Of a DNA stretch of 64,000 bases, positions 1-9,954 are shown one piece after another; the first letter of the stretch is position 1, and every line of letters begins with the position of its first letter. This DNA is from Bremia lactucae. Lineage: Eukaryota > Oomycota > Peronosporomycetes > Peronosporales > Peronosporaceae. The stretch covers positions 4,265,497 to 4,329,496 of the forward strand of contig NC_090614.1 in NCBI RefSeq assembly GCF_004359215.1. The letters are read 5' to 3'. Below the pieces are notes generated by a model. It had not been told where the DNA came from and searched no databases. It worked only from the letters and a program-made list of their open reading frames with translations. The translations under genes and the position numbers were made by a program.

Positions 1-1043
1 GCAGAACTCATGCGTCTCGCACGCTGGTTCTTGCCATCGCCCTTTGGGAAGGGAGTCCTCTTGCTGGGCATTTTTGCCCCAGCAGGGACCCTGGCATAGC
101 AGCGAGCCATCATATGGCCGCGCTTGCCGCATTTAAAACAGACCACGTCTGCATTGCCCAACTCCATAGGAGTGGCATCTGTCCTCTCGGCCGACGGCTT
201 ATACCAAGCTGTCGCCGAGGCACTGTTGTAGGATTGCTCCTCAACTAAGGCAATTTGGATTGCCTCTTCCATCGTCGACGGCACCTTTCTGAAAAGGGCC
301 TGTCGCGATGGGCCATGCCGTAGTCCGTTCATAAACGTGGGCACCTTAATGTGCTCCGGAATCGGACCTACGGTTATGGATGCGGACAGCGAGCGCATCT
401 CTTGCACATACTCTTGCAGAGATCGCTTCGCCTGTCGCGCCCCAAAGAAGCGCGCCTGAAGCAACACTTCGTTGTTCGGCGGCTGGTACATGGCGCGAAT
501 CTTATCCTTAAAGATCGCCCATGAGGGGAACGCTTTTCTGTCCGCCATAAGCGCCGAGTAAGCCCACTCTGAGGCCTTACCGCGCAGATGCGACATAGCG
601 TACGACACCATCCGGCTGTCGTCCTCGATGAGCTGGGCGACACCACATTGCTCCACGGCTAAAAGCCAGTGGACAATCGTGTGCGCCGCAGTTCCATCGA
701 ACTTGGGCGGGTCCATCCGAATGGGCCTCGGCTGATGCGGCCGGGCAGAGAGCATCTCAACAGTCCTGTTGAGAGCCTCGCTCCGAGCCTGCTCATGCCT
801 CAGCTCATCCTGAGTCTGAGTGACGGACTCCGCCGCAGCATGGCTCTGTGCCTCGGACGCGGCCCTCCGCTGTCCGAGCACAAATGCCTCAAACTGCTCC
901 AACTGAGCAACATGTTGCTCAGGAGGACTACCCAGGAGCCTGGCCAGGGCTTGTTCACCAAGTCCCTGCGCCATTAGCCCTGCCACCTCCCGATGATGTT
1001 CGGAGAGGTGGGGAAAATGAGCCCAATCAATGTTGAGGCTCAT
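1..1043 (-). CDS. Gag polyprotein of element A1 (partial)
   Basis: The frame from ATG at 1043-1041 is open to the window edge (about 347 codons), so the stop is outside. The N-terminal third is rich in Gln, Glu and Ala and looks coiled-coil. The middle is a Ty3-type retrotransposon Gag region (an FDG motif, then a WAYSAL...FPSWAIF stretch and a YVQEMRSL helix). Near the C-terminus is one CCHC zinc knuckle (CFKCGKRGHMMARC, nt about 90-135), which in this family binds the element RNA, followed by a basic tail. The frame was checked at several internal ATGs (974, 716, 611, 167), all in phase. No break is visible, unlike every other gag in the window. Confidence 0.85.
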   Translation of the reverse strand, partial: MSLNIDWAHFPHLSEHHREVAGLMAQGLGEQALARLLGSPPEQHVAQLEQFEAFVLGQRRAASEAQSHAAAESVTQTQDELRHEQARSEALNRTVEMLSARPHQPRPIRMDPPKFDGTAAHTIVHWLLAVEQCGVAQLIEDDSRMVSYAMSHLRGKASEWAYSALMADRKAFPSWAIFKDKIRAMYQPPNNEVLLQARFFGARQAKRSLQEYVQEMRSLSASITVGPIPEHIKVPTFMNGLRHGPSRQALFRKVPSTMEEAIQIALVEEQSYNSASATAWYKPSAERTDATPMELGNADVVCFKCGKRGHMMARCYARVPAGAKMPSKRTPFPKGDGKNQRARRMSS

Positions 1044-1089
1044 CCTCACGTACACACGCAGAGATGCGGGTCGTGGGAAGGATTTCAAG

Positions 1090-1097
1090 TGCTACCA
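1090..1097 (-). other. tRNA primer-binding site of element A1
   Basis: The minus strand reads TGGTAGCA two bases after the LTR end. This is the complement of a tRNA 3' end TGCTACCA, as in initiator tRNA-Met of many eukaryotes. The same octamer follows the LTRs of families B and D in this window. Confidence 0.7.
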
Positions 1098-1099
1098 AG

Positions 1100-1652
1100 T
1101 GTAGGCGGGCACGTCGTAATGCGGCCACGCTCTACTTAGCACACACCCTAGCACAGCGAGGAAGCGGTTTGCACCTGCTTCTCTTGCGTGCAGTGAGGTA
1201 GTTGTGGTGGGCGCGCAAGCGACCTCACCCAACACACTAAGAACTCTGGTGAAGTGACGTCACGGGAGCGGTAATCCGTCTCCTCGTGCGCACTTACCAA
1301 GTAGGTAGTAAATTTCAGACTGATTTATATTTAATAGAATTAAATACAAATACCTATTTTTACCAATTAAAATGATATCTCTATAGATATCATTTAATAT
1401 GTATTGCGAGCGTATCTTTATAGATACCTCGCGTAACTGATGACGCTAGCCGTCATCATGGATGACGCTGGGCGTCATCCCTCCTAATGTGAATGCACCC
1501 ATGTGCATCACATCCACAAGGGTTGGTCACAAATGTGCACCAAACCCGAGTGTTGGGTCTAATTACTATAATTTAGTAATTGACCATCCCCTTAAGTACC
1601 AAATGTACTTAATGAGGACTGTGTAACATTAGGGCAACTTTAGCCCGTTACA
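1100..1652 (-). repeat. LTR of element A1 (family A, 553 bp)
   Basis: On the minus strand the repeat starts TGTAACGGGC and ends CCGCCTACA, the TG...CA ends of an LTR. It aligns by eye along its length with 42204-42733, with scattered substitutions and small gaps. It contains short nested palindromes such as the GATGACGC/GCGTCATC motif near 1440-1480. Confidence 0.85.
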
Positions 1653-1935
1653 TTATGGGTGCACTAGTAATTCGTCTTTGTGAGCGTATTTGACCTTTTC
1701 AATTCGCTCGATTATTTTGGCGTTAGCTTATACGAGGTGCCTGGAAATACTTACAATAATGCAATGCGATACAGGGCGCCAGTAAGGCCAAATCAAGGAT
1801 GTCAATCAAACAACTAGCAGTTTTATTTAAACGTCGAAACTCAACTGATCGGCTGATCAAATTAGAAGCTTCTTGCTAGGCAATCCCACGGAAAAATGTT
1901 ACAGATTTTGTACTTGAATATTCCTTCACCTACAC
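1653..1935. other. Intergenic, 5' flank of the GPx gene
   Basis: AT-rich unique-looking DNA between the LTR and the glutathione peroxidase start. I see no clear initiator motif or further ORF. Confidence 0.5.
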
Positions 1936-2856
1936 ATGTCACAGGTTCTTGCAAAAAAGATTATAACTAACCAATTTGCCTTTAAAAAAAAAACTGACAT
2001 GAGCAAGACTGAGGGCTTTATCCAGGCCGGCAACCTCTTCCGCAAGCGCTTAGGACTGCTGGCGAAGCTAACGGGCGGAAAAGATCTTGTGTACGTTGAG
2101 GCTAACGATAAGCAAAAGCGCGTGACAGTCTTCGAGTCCGAGAACAAAAAGACGTCGCCTTTGGCTGCGGTGGACTTGGCTTCGGATGCTACTGTTGAAT
2201 TCGATGCCTCTATGATGTACGGCATCAAGCTCGCAAACCCGAAAAGTACCGAGATCTTTTCAGCCGTAAGCAAAGAGAAACAGGAGGAGTGGCTAAACTC
2301 GTTTATCAACGCGGGAGCAAAGTACCGTGAGATGTTTAATATAGACGACATTGCGAAGATCAAGTCGTTTTACGAGCTCAAAGACTTTGATATGGCTGGT
2401 AATGAAGTGCCCATGAGCCAGTATAAAGGAAAAGTCGTACTTGCAGTGAACGTATCGAGCAAGTGCGGCCTAACCCCCAAGAATTACCCCGAGTTGCAGC
2501 AGTTGTACGCAAAGCACAAGGACGAGGGCTTCGAAGTGTTGGCGTTTCCATGCAACCAGTTTGCTGCGCAGGAGCCTGGCACGCACGAAGAGATCATGTC
2601 GTTTGTGAAGCAATATAATGTAACGTTTCCATTCTTTGAGAAGCACGACGTCAACGGTGCGGCGGCTCGACCAGTTTTTTCATACTTGAAGACAAACCTC
2701 CCGGGCTCGTTTGGGGACTTTGTGAAGTGGAATTTTACCAAGTTTTTGGTCGACCGCAATGGCCAGCCATACAAGCGTTTTGCTCCTAAGGACCAACCGA
2801 TGTCAATGGAGGAAGACATTAAGACGTTATTGGCACAGAAAAGTACGGATAAGTGA
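1936..2856 (+). CDS. PH-domain / glutathione peroxidase fusion protein
   Basis: A single 306-residue exon. Residues about 28-128 look like a pleckstrin-homology domain: a run of beta-strand-like segments ends in an amphipathic helix with the conserved Trp (KEKQEEWLNSFINAG, Trp119). Residues about 143-300 are a thiol peroxidase of the GPx family, which reduces hydroperoxides. The peroxidatic Cys177 lies in NVSSKCGLT, the second motif is LAFPCNQF with Gln208, and Trp265-Asn266 in WNFTKF complete the tetrad. The resolving Cys of thioredoxin-dependent GPx enzymes (about 46 residues after the first) is Val here; only Cys177 and Cys206 exist. The PH half may bind phosphoinositides or another membrane or protein partner (inference). 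ATG 1936 gives the longest protein; ATG 1999 (residue 22) directly before the PH domain is an equally possible start. No organelle signal is obvious. Confidence 0.9.
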   Translation: MSQVLAKKIITNQFAFKKKTDMSKTEGFIQAGNLFRKRLGLLAKLTGGKDLVYVEANDKQKRVTVFESENKKTSPLAAVDLASDATVEFDASMMYGIKLANPKSTEIFSAVSKEKQEEWLNSFINAGAKYREMFNIDDIAKIKSFYELKDFDMAGNEVPMSQYKGKVVLAVNVSSKCGLTPKNYPELQQLYAKHKDEGFEVLAFPCNQFAAQEPGTHEEIMSFVKQYNVTFPFFEKHDVNGAAARPVFSYLKTNLPGSFGDFVKWNFTKFLVDRNGQPYKRFAPKDQPMSMEEDIKTLLAQKSTDK

Positions 2857-4111
2857 TGGAGGAGCTCCCTTATCAGCAATTTTAAATAATTGCAATACAT
2901 TCTAATGACCATTAATGTGAATTTTTGAGATGAATAAATGCTCTAGGGTTTCAATACTGGTGCTGCACTAAGGAGCGATTAAATAGCGAATTTAAGTTCT
3001 GATGCTTAATTTTAATTACAGTTTCGTAGTTTTATCGTCATATTCCGGATTGAAACTCGTGAGCGAATACTAACCACAATTTACCGTGCTCTCGACAGCT
3101 TCTGCTCAATATTTGTGGCTGGATTTAGGCGTGGTATAGACAGAGCAGGCGAACATGGTAATGTATAAATGTTGAATCGGAGGCATGCATTCTGCACGGG
3201 AACGCATAATTTAATAGATCAGCAAGCTGGTGTTCTATAGTGAATCAGGGTTTGTAATGGAAACGTATAGGATGAATTTTTTTCGCAAGTAAGTACTTCG
3301 ATCAGTAATTTGTTGACGTATGCCAAAGGAAAACCCGCACCGTTTATACCGAAAATGCTAACGCTATTTTAACAATTTTTGCAGGAGTAAACGTGCGAAC
3401 AAAAATATTAAATGTGTGTGTTCAAGTAGAGGTCGCTAAATGTAGATTGCTTTATACATTCGAGCTGCAGTTTATGGTGGTACTGCAGACGAAAAAACAT
3501 AACAGTCAGCCTTCTAATTTGAATTTCTGTTCACTTTTTACAAGTGATCGAGGAAAGGCATTATTTTTGATAAATCAAGTATCCTTATAGATCTAGAGAA
3601 TGGCTCTTAAAAAAAGCTACTCCATTAATCAGCATTGCCTTAGCTCTCCGAATCAGGCTTTTCCTAATCCCCGGCAGGGATGCGTCGATAGAGACGTGGT
3701 ACCTTTAGTGGATCCCGCAACTGCCGGCTGCCGGGCAAAAATCAATAGAAAAGAAATACATCACATCGGCATCCTTTAATCTTTGCGCTTCAAGAAAAAA
3801 GTTGATGATTAAAAACTGCTTTTTCTCGCAACGGCATATTAAAAGTGTGTTGTGCAGTCGTAGACGGCTCAAAATGGGTTGCTTCGATTTGGTCTTTTCT
3901 CTAGCCCACGCCAATTGGGATGTTCGATTGGCGGTATGTATACACTACCGCCCAGATTCTACTGCCCTTGCTTTCAGTATGCTTCGATCTGATTTCGTTT
4001 AGAGTAAAGTCGGCTGTGTTCGCCTTTTTTTTCCGCTCGAGTCCCACGACTCGGAAAGGCAATTGTGTGTGCTTGTCGGCAAGAAGAAGGCTTTGGAACA
4101 CTTACAGCGGC
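2857..4111. other. Intergenic region without a supported gene
   Basis: AT-rich DNA downstream of the GPx gene. Short ORFs (for example 3393-3590 and 3802-4002) have no recognisable similarity and irregular composition, so I do not call them. The right-hand part should hold the promoter of the FN3/FYVE-like gene. Confidence 0.5.
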
Positions 4112-5455
4112 ATGCTTTCTATGCTGGTCCTTGCGCTCGACGTCCGAGGTACGAGTGACGCACGCAGGTGCAGCACCACGACGTGACTCACTTTATTATT
4201 GTGTCTGCTGCAGTGCCTGGTATTAAGACGCTCTATGAAACCATGTACTTGCATCGCAGCCGTGAAGCCGATGACTCGCGAACGACAGTCGTCTTCCCCG
4301 TCGATATGGAAATGAATACAATGCCTGTGCGCCAATGTACGTGTCTACGAACTTCTACTTTGGTATACCTCTGCTAAACGACGTATGTAAAATGGTTTTG
4401 AAGATCCCCTGTTTCCACACCCGCCGCTACTCGTCGCAGTTGGCACTTGTGACGCTATTTCACTGCGATGGCGTGGCTTAGAGACACTGGAGTGGCCAAT
4501 TGAGCGCTTTATACTTGAGCGATATCCAAACAGCGATGACTTGCCAGTGTGGACGACATTACTGGACGACAAGCTGTTCGAACTCGTCGACGAGGACGTC
4601 AAGCCTAAACAGCAGTATATTTACCGCGTCCAGACGATTTCTCGCGCCAACGTCTCGAGTGCGTATGACTTTCAATGGGTGGAGTTACCAGAAAGAAAAA
4701 GTACGAGCTCCAGTGCGTCTTTCGTCAGCTCTTTGGATGCCGACGGCATTTCGTCGCTTGGGCTTCTCTTTGCGTGCTTCTTGACTGTTTATGGACTCAT
4801 GCGAGCCAGTGTGATGGGTGCACAAGGAACTCAGTCACGGAAACATCGATTGAAGCGGATACGGAAGAGCACGTCTGAGGAAGTTGTTCCTGAAGGAGGC
4901 TTGAACTCGCTGGGACAAGGAGCGTCAGCTGTAATCCCTAGACACTTATCAACGTCGACATCTAGCTGGTCGCGGTCCATTGAGGCCGAACCTAGTCAAC
5001 GTGGCAGCATTTTTGATACGACCACTACGCCAAGGAACCTCTCGACTCGTGCTCGAAGCAGCGTCGACACTGCTCAGACTCCTCTTGGCATGCTACGATT
5101 AACGTCGCGGTCCTTAAGTACGATGAATGAAAAAGCAACTGCTTGTCAGCACTGCCACAAACGCTTTCGACTCTTCCGGAAGCGATATCTCTGCGATATT
5201 TGCCACTCGGTCTCGCTGTGTCGAAAGTGCGGCTATCAAGCGTCCGTCGATAGCATTGCGAATGCACAAAGAGGCCTTTTAACGGACCCGGTCGAAAACC
5301 AAGGCAATCGCAGTCGACGTTCGTACTTTAGTCAGCAACAGCACAAGAAACTCAAGATTCGCACGATCTGTCGAGATTGCTGCGATGACATGTTTAGTCC
5401 CTCCACGCAAGCAACTGGACGACCACCTTATGTGTCGCATAAAAAAAATAGCTAA
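4112..5455 (+). CDS. FN3-membrane-FYVE-like zinc finger protein
   Basis: Proposed join 4112-4148, 4214-4336, 4404-5455 (403 residues). Both introns are about 65 nt, start GTACG, end CAG or AAG, and both are phase 1; the sum is a multiple of three. The N-terminus is hydrophobic (MLSMLVLAL) and could be a signal peptide. Residues about 54-150 form a fibronectin type III-like domain (ISLRWRGLE, then IYRVQTISRANVSS). Residues about 168-192 are one strong membrane span. After a Ser/Thr/Arg-rich linker comes a zinc finger with four Cys pairs (301/304, 317/320, 326/329, 376/379). Spacing and an FRLF(R/K)KR lead-in match a FYVE finger, but the (R/K)(R/K)HHCR signature is replaced by RKRYLC, so PI3P binding is doubtful. 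Family knowledge: FYVE fingers act at endosomes. The 5' exon is the least certain part. Confidence 0.65.
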
Positions 5456-5911
5456 GAAACTTATTTGAGACCCTACGGCTGCTGACACAGGATACGAACG
5501 GATTGATTTCCGATGCGAGTATCTGTGTGGACATCACTCCTAATATTTTCTTCCTTAAAGCTTCTCCAGTACATCGCTTTGATAGTGTCCCGTGACGCAC
5601 TAGAGGCGCAATGAAGTTGCTGCACCGCTACTGCCGCGAATGTGGCATCCATTTACCCTTTTGCACCTTGGCTTCATTATGGAAGTGAAAGCTGCAAATC
5701 CTGCAGTGCGGAAGTGCAACGTTGCGGACTGAAGGCAAGTTGCCTTTGCTGAAATAATAATAGCAGTAAAAGGAAAACTTGCATAAATGGACCAGTTCCA
5801 TCCACGGTAAATCTATGGATTTAATAACAAAGTTTGGCGTTGTATGCACAGCATCATTTTGCTTTGTACGTAGTAGTAAAATAGTCTTTAATTTGCTAAT
5901 TATGATATATA
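5456..5911. other. Intergenic between the FYVE-like gene and the Sac remnant
   Basis: No supported gene. The ORF on the minus strand here (5628-5933) is low-complexity and hydrophobic without family features. Confidence 0.45.
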
Positions 5912-6340
5912 TTAAAATCTCTTGACTTGACACACATTTTTAATGACCTTTACAAAGCCAGAGATCACGGGCACGATCCCCAACTCGATGAACTTGGCCA
6001 TCACGGCCTTGTTCCGGAAGAAATCCTCCTCTCCACGGGCATAGAGCGCCGACGGGCGCTGCACAGCCGACGACGCGGACGCCCGTATCTGAGTCGAGAG
6101 ACTCAGATCGAGGTCGTAGATAAAGTAGAATGTGCGGGACGCGAGCGCGAATTGCAGCATTCGGCAGTACTCGCGCACAACCTGCTTCTCGCGAGTACTC
6201 GTGCTTAAAGAAGTTTTAAGGCATGGAAATGCTGACGGGCAGCAATAGATCTGTTCGCTGTTGGGACCCGATCCGACCACGCGCGAGTCCCTCACGACCG
6301 CCAAGTACGGCACGCTTAAAATATATCTTTTTAGTAATGA
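5912..6340 (-). pseudogene. Sac-domain phosphoinositide phosphatase remnant
   Basis: The open frame between stops reads like the N-terminal half of a SAC1-type phosphoinositide phosphatase. A strand like PYLAVVRDSRVVG is followed by a conserved FYFIYDLDLS motif, then a short acidic RGEEDFF segment and GIVPVISGFVKV, in the order seen in Sac domains. The catalytic CX5R(T/S) region and the RxGTR block that should follow are absent from the next 450 bases on this strand. No start exon is visible upstream; a second frame at about 6318-6345 also carries a Sac-like ITKKI strand, consistent with a frameshift. I therefore read it as a truncated gene copy rather than a functional gene. The alternative is a poorly spliced or assembly-damaged gene. 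Confidence 0.5.
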
Positions 6341-6751
6341 TCACAGAAGGAGCGTGTCCACGCCGTAGACTGCGTGGATAGTTTAAGAGCGATCAAGGCA
6401 AAACGTACATGCCGCTCTCGGCGAAGAAAGACCCGAAATATTCATGTAGTCTTGTCACCATGCCTTCTGTCTGGATCTTACAACTCTTGCCTATGCTTAT
6501 GGTTCAACGAAGTGTCTCCAAGAAGCTGTGTCACGTGCAATTGTATATTCTGGTGCGGTCTGTATCGCCTTGGTTCTTTGTAACATGACACTCTATAAAG
6601 TCGCACGAACACCATTAAAATGGTCATTTACTTTCTATCGCTCAAATTTTATTTCTGGGCCAAGTTTTTCATTTACGCACGGGTAGCTATGCAAGGCTTC
6701 CTCAGTGCGTACTTATTTAAGATACCGTTGCACTTTGTGCAATTCTTTTAC
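6341..6751. other. Spacer between the Sac remnant and the CRN gene
   Basis: No supported coding sequence. It contains the 3' flank of the CRN gene. Confidence 0.4.
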
Positions 6752-8143
6752 TTAATCAATTGCCGGAGTGATTTCAAAAAAGCTACTTGCAAGCTGTGCG
6801 TTATTATTGTACTTCCATCTCAAACACAAACAAAAGGTGTCTGGATCCTTCACGTGCACAAACGTCTTCATCACAAGCGGGTCGTCGGTATCGGCTGAAC
6901 CATCCTTTAAACGACTAAACACCCGATCCTTGCAACCTGCATCGAATGCCTTCACCAAGATCTCAACCTATACCAATCGTCAGTTCTATTTACTCGCTGT
7001 ACAAGTGTGCACTCTCAACATACCTTTCGTCTATCGCCAATTGATGGATGATCTTCAATCGTTCCGGGAAGCATGTTGACAATGGGAAATTCAATGCTCA
7101 AACCATCAAACCAACCGTGCATTTCGCGAGAAAGTGCGAGTCGGTTGTTTACGTCACGATCGTACTTGCCATATTCTCTTTGGTGGTCTCTGTTGTCCTT
7201 TCTCGACACCAAATGACAGCTTTCGGCTTTCCCATATGGTTTAAAAAACTTTTCGTGTTCAATTCGCTGATAACGAAATTCGTCCGTGGATAAGTCCAAT
7301 ATCGAAACACTTGTTGTCAACGATGAAATGGTATTTTCTCGAGATTTCGAATCGTTTGGGTTATAGTCGTGGTAGATAATGCGCTTGAGATCGACAGAAA
7401 CAGCGCGAGTTTGCGCAAGATGTGTTTCAATTTGATGGCCTGTTAACGGAGACCCTAGCGTATGCGGTCCATTAAGCAAGCCTGTTTCAAACTTCAGGGC
7501 GTCACTTTCTGTAAACATCGTAAAACCGCTAATGATAACCTTTGCAACGAATTGACACACGCAAAAAAAAACACGTACCTACTTTGAACAAGACATGGAA
7601 GCACAAATTCTTGTCTTCATACCAGAACGCGACATTCTTATCGCCGATGCGGCGCGCAGGATCGTAGTATCCAGTGCGGGATGATGCCATCCAGAACAAT
7701 TTGCTGCGAATTCCTTTCGTGGCAAGCGCGTCATCAACGCATCCAGTGAGAAGCCACAAAACAACTTGTGGCGGTACTGGCTCCGAAGGGACAACCATCA
7801 CGTGAACCGGACCTTTACCAGCAGCTTCTTCTTCAGCACTGACTTGACCCAATTGACCGCAAGCCAGCCCAATGTTTTGCAGCTTCAAGTGTGAAAACGA
7901 TAACTTGTTAAGGCCAGTGGTGTCCACCACACTGCTCAGAACTTCAGCTTCCGTCACCCACGGACCGCGGCCCTCGTCTTTCTTCCCCATAAAGAGCTGC
8001 AGCTCGTCTGCGTCACACGTTATTTTGTTCGGCTTTTCCTTCTTGATCTCCTTCTTCAGGTGTCCAATCGTCGCCCCCGCATCGATATCCACTGGAAATG
8101 CGCCTCCCGCGGCATCTGCAATCGCACAGAACAGTGTGACCAT
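6752..8143 (-). CDS. Crinkler (CRN) family effector
   Basis: Three exons on the minus strand: 8143-7583, 7539-7024 and 6967-6752 (430 residues). The introns are 43 and 56 nt (GTAGGT...AAAG and GTATGT...TATAG), both phase 0. Residues 1-60 are the CRN translocation domain beginning MVTLFCAI with the LFLAK motif as LQLFMGKK (50-54). A Trp-containing segment (PWVTEAEVL) follows, and the domain boundary motif HVLVxxP appears as HVMVVPSEP (114-122). The C-terminal effector region includes NNRLALSREMHGWFDGL and VNMLPGTIED (exon 2) and KTFVHVKDPDTF (exon 3). CRNs are secreted by oomycetes and act in plant cells, often in the nucleus; the biochemical activity of this C-terminal subtype is not evident to me. 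There is no classical signal peptide, as in many CRNs. No frameshift or stop is seen, so it looks intact. Confidence 0.88.
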
Positions 8144-8161
8144 TTTTCTTATCGAGTCAAA

Positions 8162-8180
8162 GCATTTTGAAATGAGAAAG
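8162..8180 (-). promoter_or_regulatory. Oomycete-type initiator before the CRN gene
   Basis: The minus strand reads CTTTCTCATTTCAAAATGC, close to the oomycete Inr consensus TCAyTTnnCAwTTT, about 20-35 nt before the CRN start codon. Confidence 0.55.
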
Positions 8181-8374
8181 ACGAAAACAGAAATCTTTAA
8201 TTTAACCAGAATTGGTGTGACACATTTATTGTCGAAATTGATACAAATGATAATCCTTCTTGTTGCCGTTTCAAACGAAATTCATTTTGAAACTTTTCAT
8301 AAAAAGAAATTTCATCAGATACGTTTTTTAGGAACAATATTTTTTGTCATCGAGCTACAGTGTTAGCTAGTGTA

Positions 8375-8414
8375 GCTATCGACCCAAGAATGTTGCTATC
8401 GACCCAAGAATGTT
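8375..8414 (+). repeat. Tandem 20-bp duplication
   Basis: GCTATCGACCCAAGAATGTT occurs twice in direct succession with no mismatch. It lies in the otherwise gene-free 8181-8852 interval upstream of the CRN gene, in which I see nothing else. Confidence 0.85.
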
Positions 8415-8852
8415 GCGTAGGTCCAAATTTTCTTTGCCGAAAATTACGGCTTTTGAAGTCGGGCCTATGTGCCAAAGCTACGAGAAGTCCAGGATGCCTG
8501 ATGAGCTGCTCAGACTTGCGTTTTGCAAAGTGTAAATGCCCCAGAAGTTTGGCCAGAGCCTTGCAATTTATACCGATACCGAATATTCTATCCCAACAAC
8601 GAAACGCAGAAAAGAAAAAACAATTTATATATATTGCTTTTAATGCTACGTATCCATCTCATAATAATGATAATCCCTTGCAGTCGGAATTTAGCCCGCG
8701 GTCATGCTCTCCAATCCCTCGCGGTTCAAGCATTCACAATAATTGCGCCCTGCTTGAAAGTTCTTGTCCACGTAGCAACACATAATTCACTCGCTTCAAT
8801 GCCCTTTGCATGTAAATTCCCGGTGGGTTGATCTGTCGTCGACCGTCCCACC

Positions 8853-9899
8853 TCAAGCCCGTATTTTGGGCCCGAGGATCGGTACATGACTCAGGAAAAA
8901 GTACGTCACTCCACGCACCGCTCCAAACGTCGACGACGACGCGTGCTTCACCTGCGAACTTGTAAACTCAGCCACACCAATCACCGCGCCAACTGCCGCG
9001 CCCGATGTCGACAGCACTTTGTTCGTCGTGTAAGTCGTGGCATTGACTGCAGTACTGCCAGTCTTGTGCACCACATTCGACACTGCACGAACCGCTTTGT
9101 TCTTGGTATTAACCGCAAAGAGTTGTCCTTGATACAGCTTGGTAAACGCCATTGAAATAGTCGCATCCACTTTACTGTCGACCGAGCCAAGAACCGGCAC
9201 CATCAACGATTGGTCGACATCCGCTAGTGTCTTGCCCGTTACTGTTGCCAGCACCGTATTGACTGTAGCTTCGCCCAACCGCGCAAATGGCTTCACCAAC
9301 ACAAAGCTCGTTGCGTAGTCATACACATTCTTGGTCGTCGTGTAGTAGTACGACGCACGCATAAACCAAGGGCGATGCGTACTTGCAGCTGCGACAATGC
9401 CTTCCTGCGTCGATGACTTATAGTCAACATCCATCACGAGACGAATCGTGTGAGGATCCGAAGTAGCGCCATACGTAAACGTCATCTGATTCTTCGACGC
9501 AAATTCCCGTAGCGATTGTTTCTCCGAAACCAACGGCGTCTCTCTTCCTTCCTCGAACACTTCAATGTGGACATTCGCCGAATCCGCCATCGAGCTTACA
9601 TCACTAATGCAATCCAATTAATGCCATTAGGACTACAAGAACATCGCAATTTCCAACTCTATCAACGTACAACTTCCACGTGTCGCCAATTTTAGATCCC
9701 ACCGACACGAATTGGGTTTGTCGTTTGTCGTTGCCTACAGCGAGCTGAACACTCAGCTTTTCGTCCAACCTCTTGTTATCATCAGCCTCCAGTCGCTGAA
9801 CTGCAGTCAACCAATCAAACAGCAAACGTCAGTCTACAAGAGGCACCACTCAAATCTGGGATACGCACCTTGTACGGTCAGTGGTTTTGACACCACCAT
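8853..9899 (-). CDS. C2-like plus amphipathic-repeat protein, paralogue 1
   Basis: Three exons on the minus strand, 9899-9869, 9800-9671 and 9603-8853 (303 residues). Introns of 68 and 67 nt start GTGCG and GTACG and end CAG and TAG, with matching phases. The protein aligns end to end with the one at 11386-12339. Residues 1-100 resemble a small C2-type beta-sandwich (LTVQVQRLEA, LSVQLAVG, ANVHIEVFEEG). After HRPWFMR.SYYY.TTKNVY comes a region with FARLGE.TVNTV and DSKVDATI. A C-terminal run of imperfect amphipathic 11-residue-like repeats (Val/Ala/Thr/Ser rich) ends in SHVPILGPK. This layout recalls perilipin-type lipid-droplet or membrane-surface proteins; that is an inference from pattern only. 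I do not recognise a named family. Confidence 0.75.
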
Positions 9900-9936
9900 C
9901 TTGTCCTGGTCCCTCGAAGGCTTTGCGCTTTGGCGG

Positions 9937-9954
9937 CCAATTTGGAAATGAATT
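9937..9954 (-). promoter_or_regulatory. Oomycete-type initiator before paralogue 1
   Basis: The minus strand reads AATTCATTTCCAAATTGG, matching the oomycete Inr (TCATTTCCAAATT), about 40-55 nt upstream of the ATG at 9899. Confidence 0.65.

Larger units (their letters stand above)
1..1652 (-). mobile_element. Ty3/gypsy element A1, 5' part, running off the left edge
   Basis: A minus-strand LTR retrotransposon enters the window from its 5' end. Reading the minus strand from 1652 downward there is an LTR (1652 to 1100), a primer-binding site two bases inside it, a short leader, and an open Gag frame from 1043 that is still open at base 1. Protease, reverse transcriptase and integrase would lie left of the window. 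Related but decayed copies are the solo LTR at 42204-42733, the truncated element at 54985-57249 and the LTR scrap at 57535-57719. The intact gag suggests this is the youngest family-A copy here. Confidence 0.85.

Noticed and set aside
1926..2363. Long minus-strand ORF opposite the GPx gene
   Set aside because: Antisense shadow of the PH-GPx reading frame; no family features.
3393..4002. Short ORFs downstream of the GPx gene
   Set aside because: Composition unlike neighbouring genes, no motif and no initiator.
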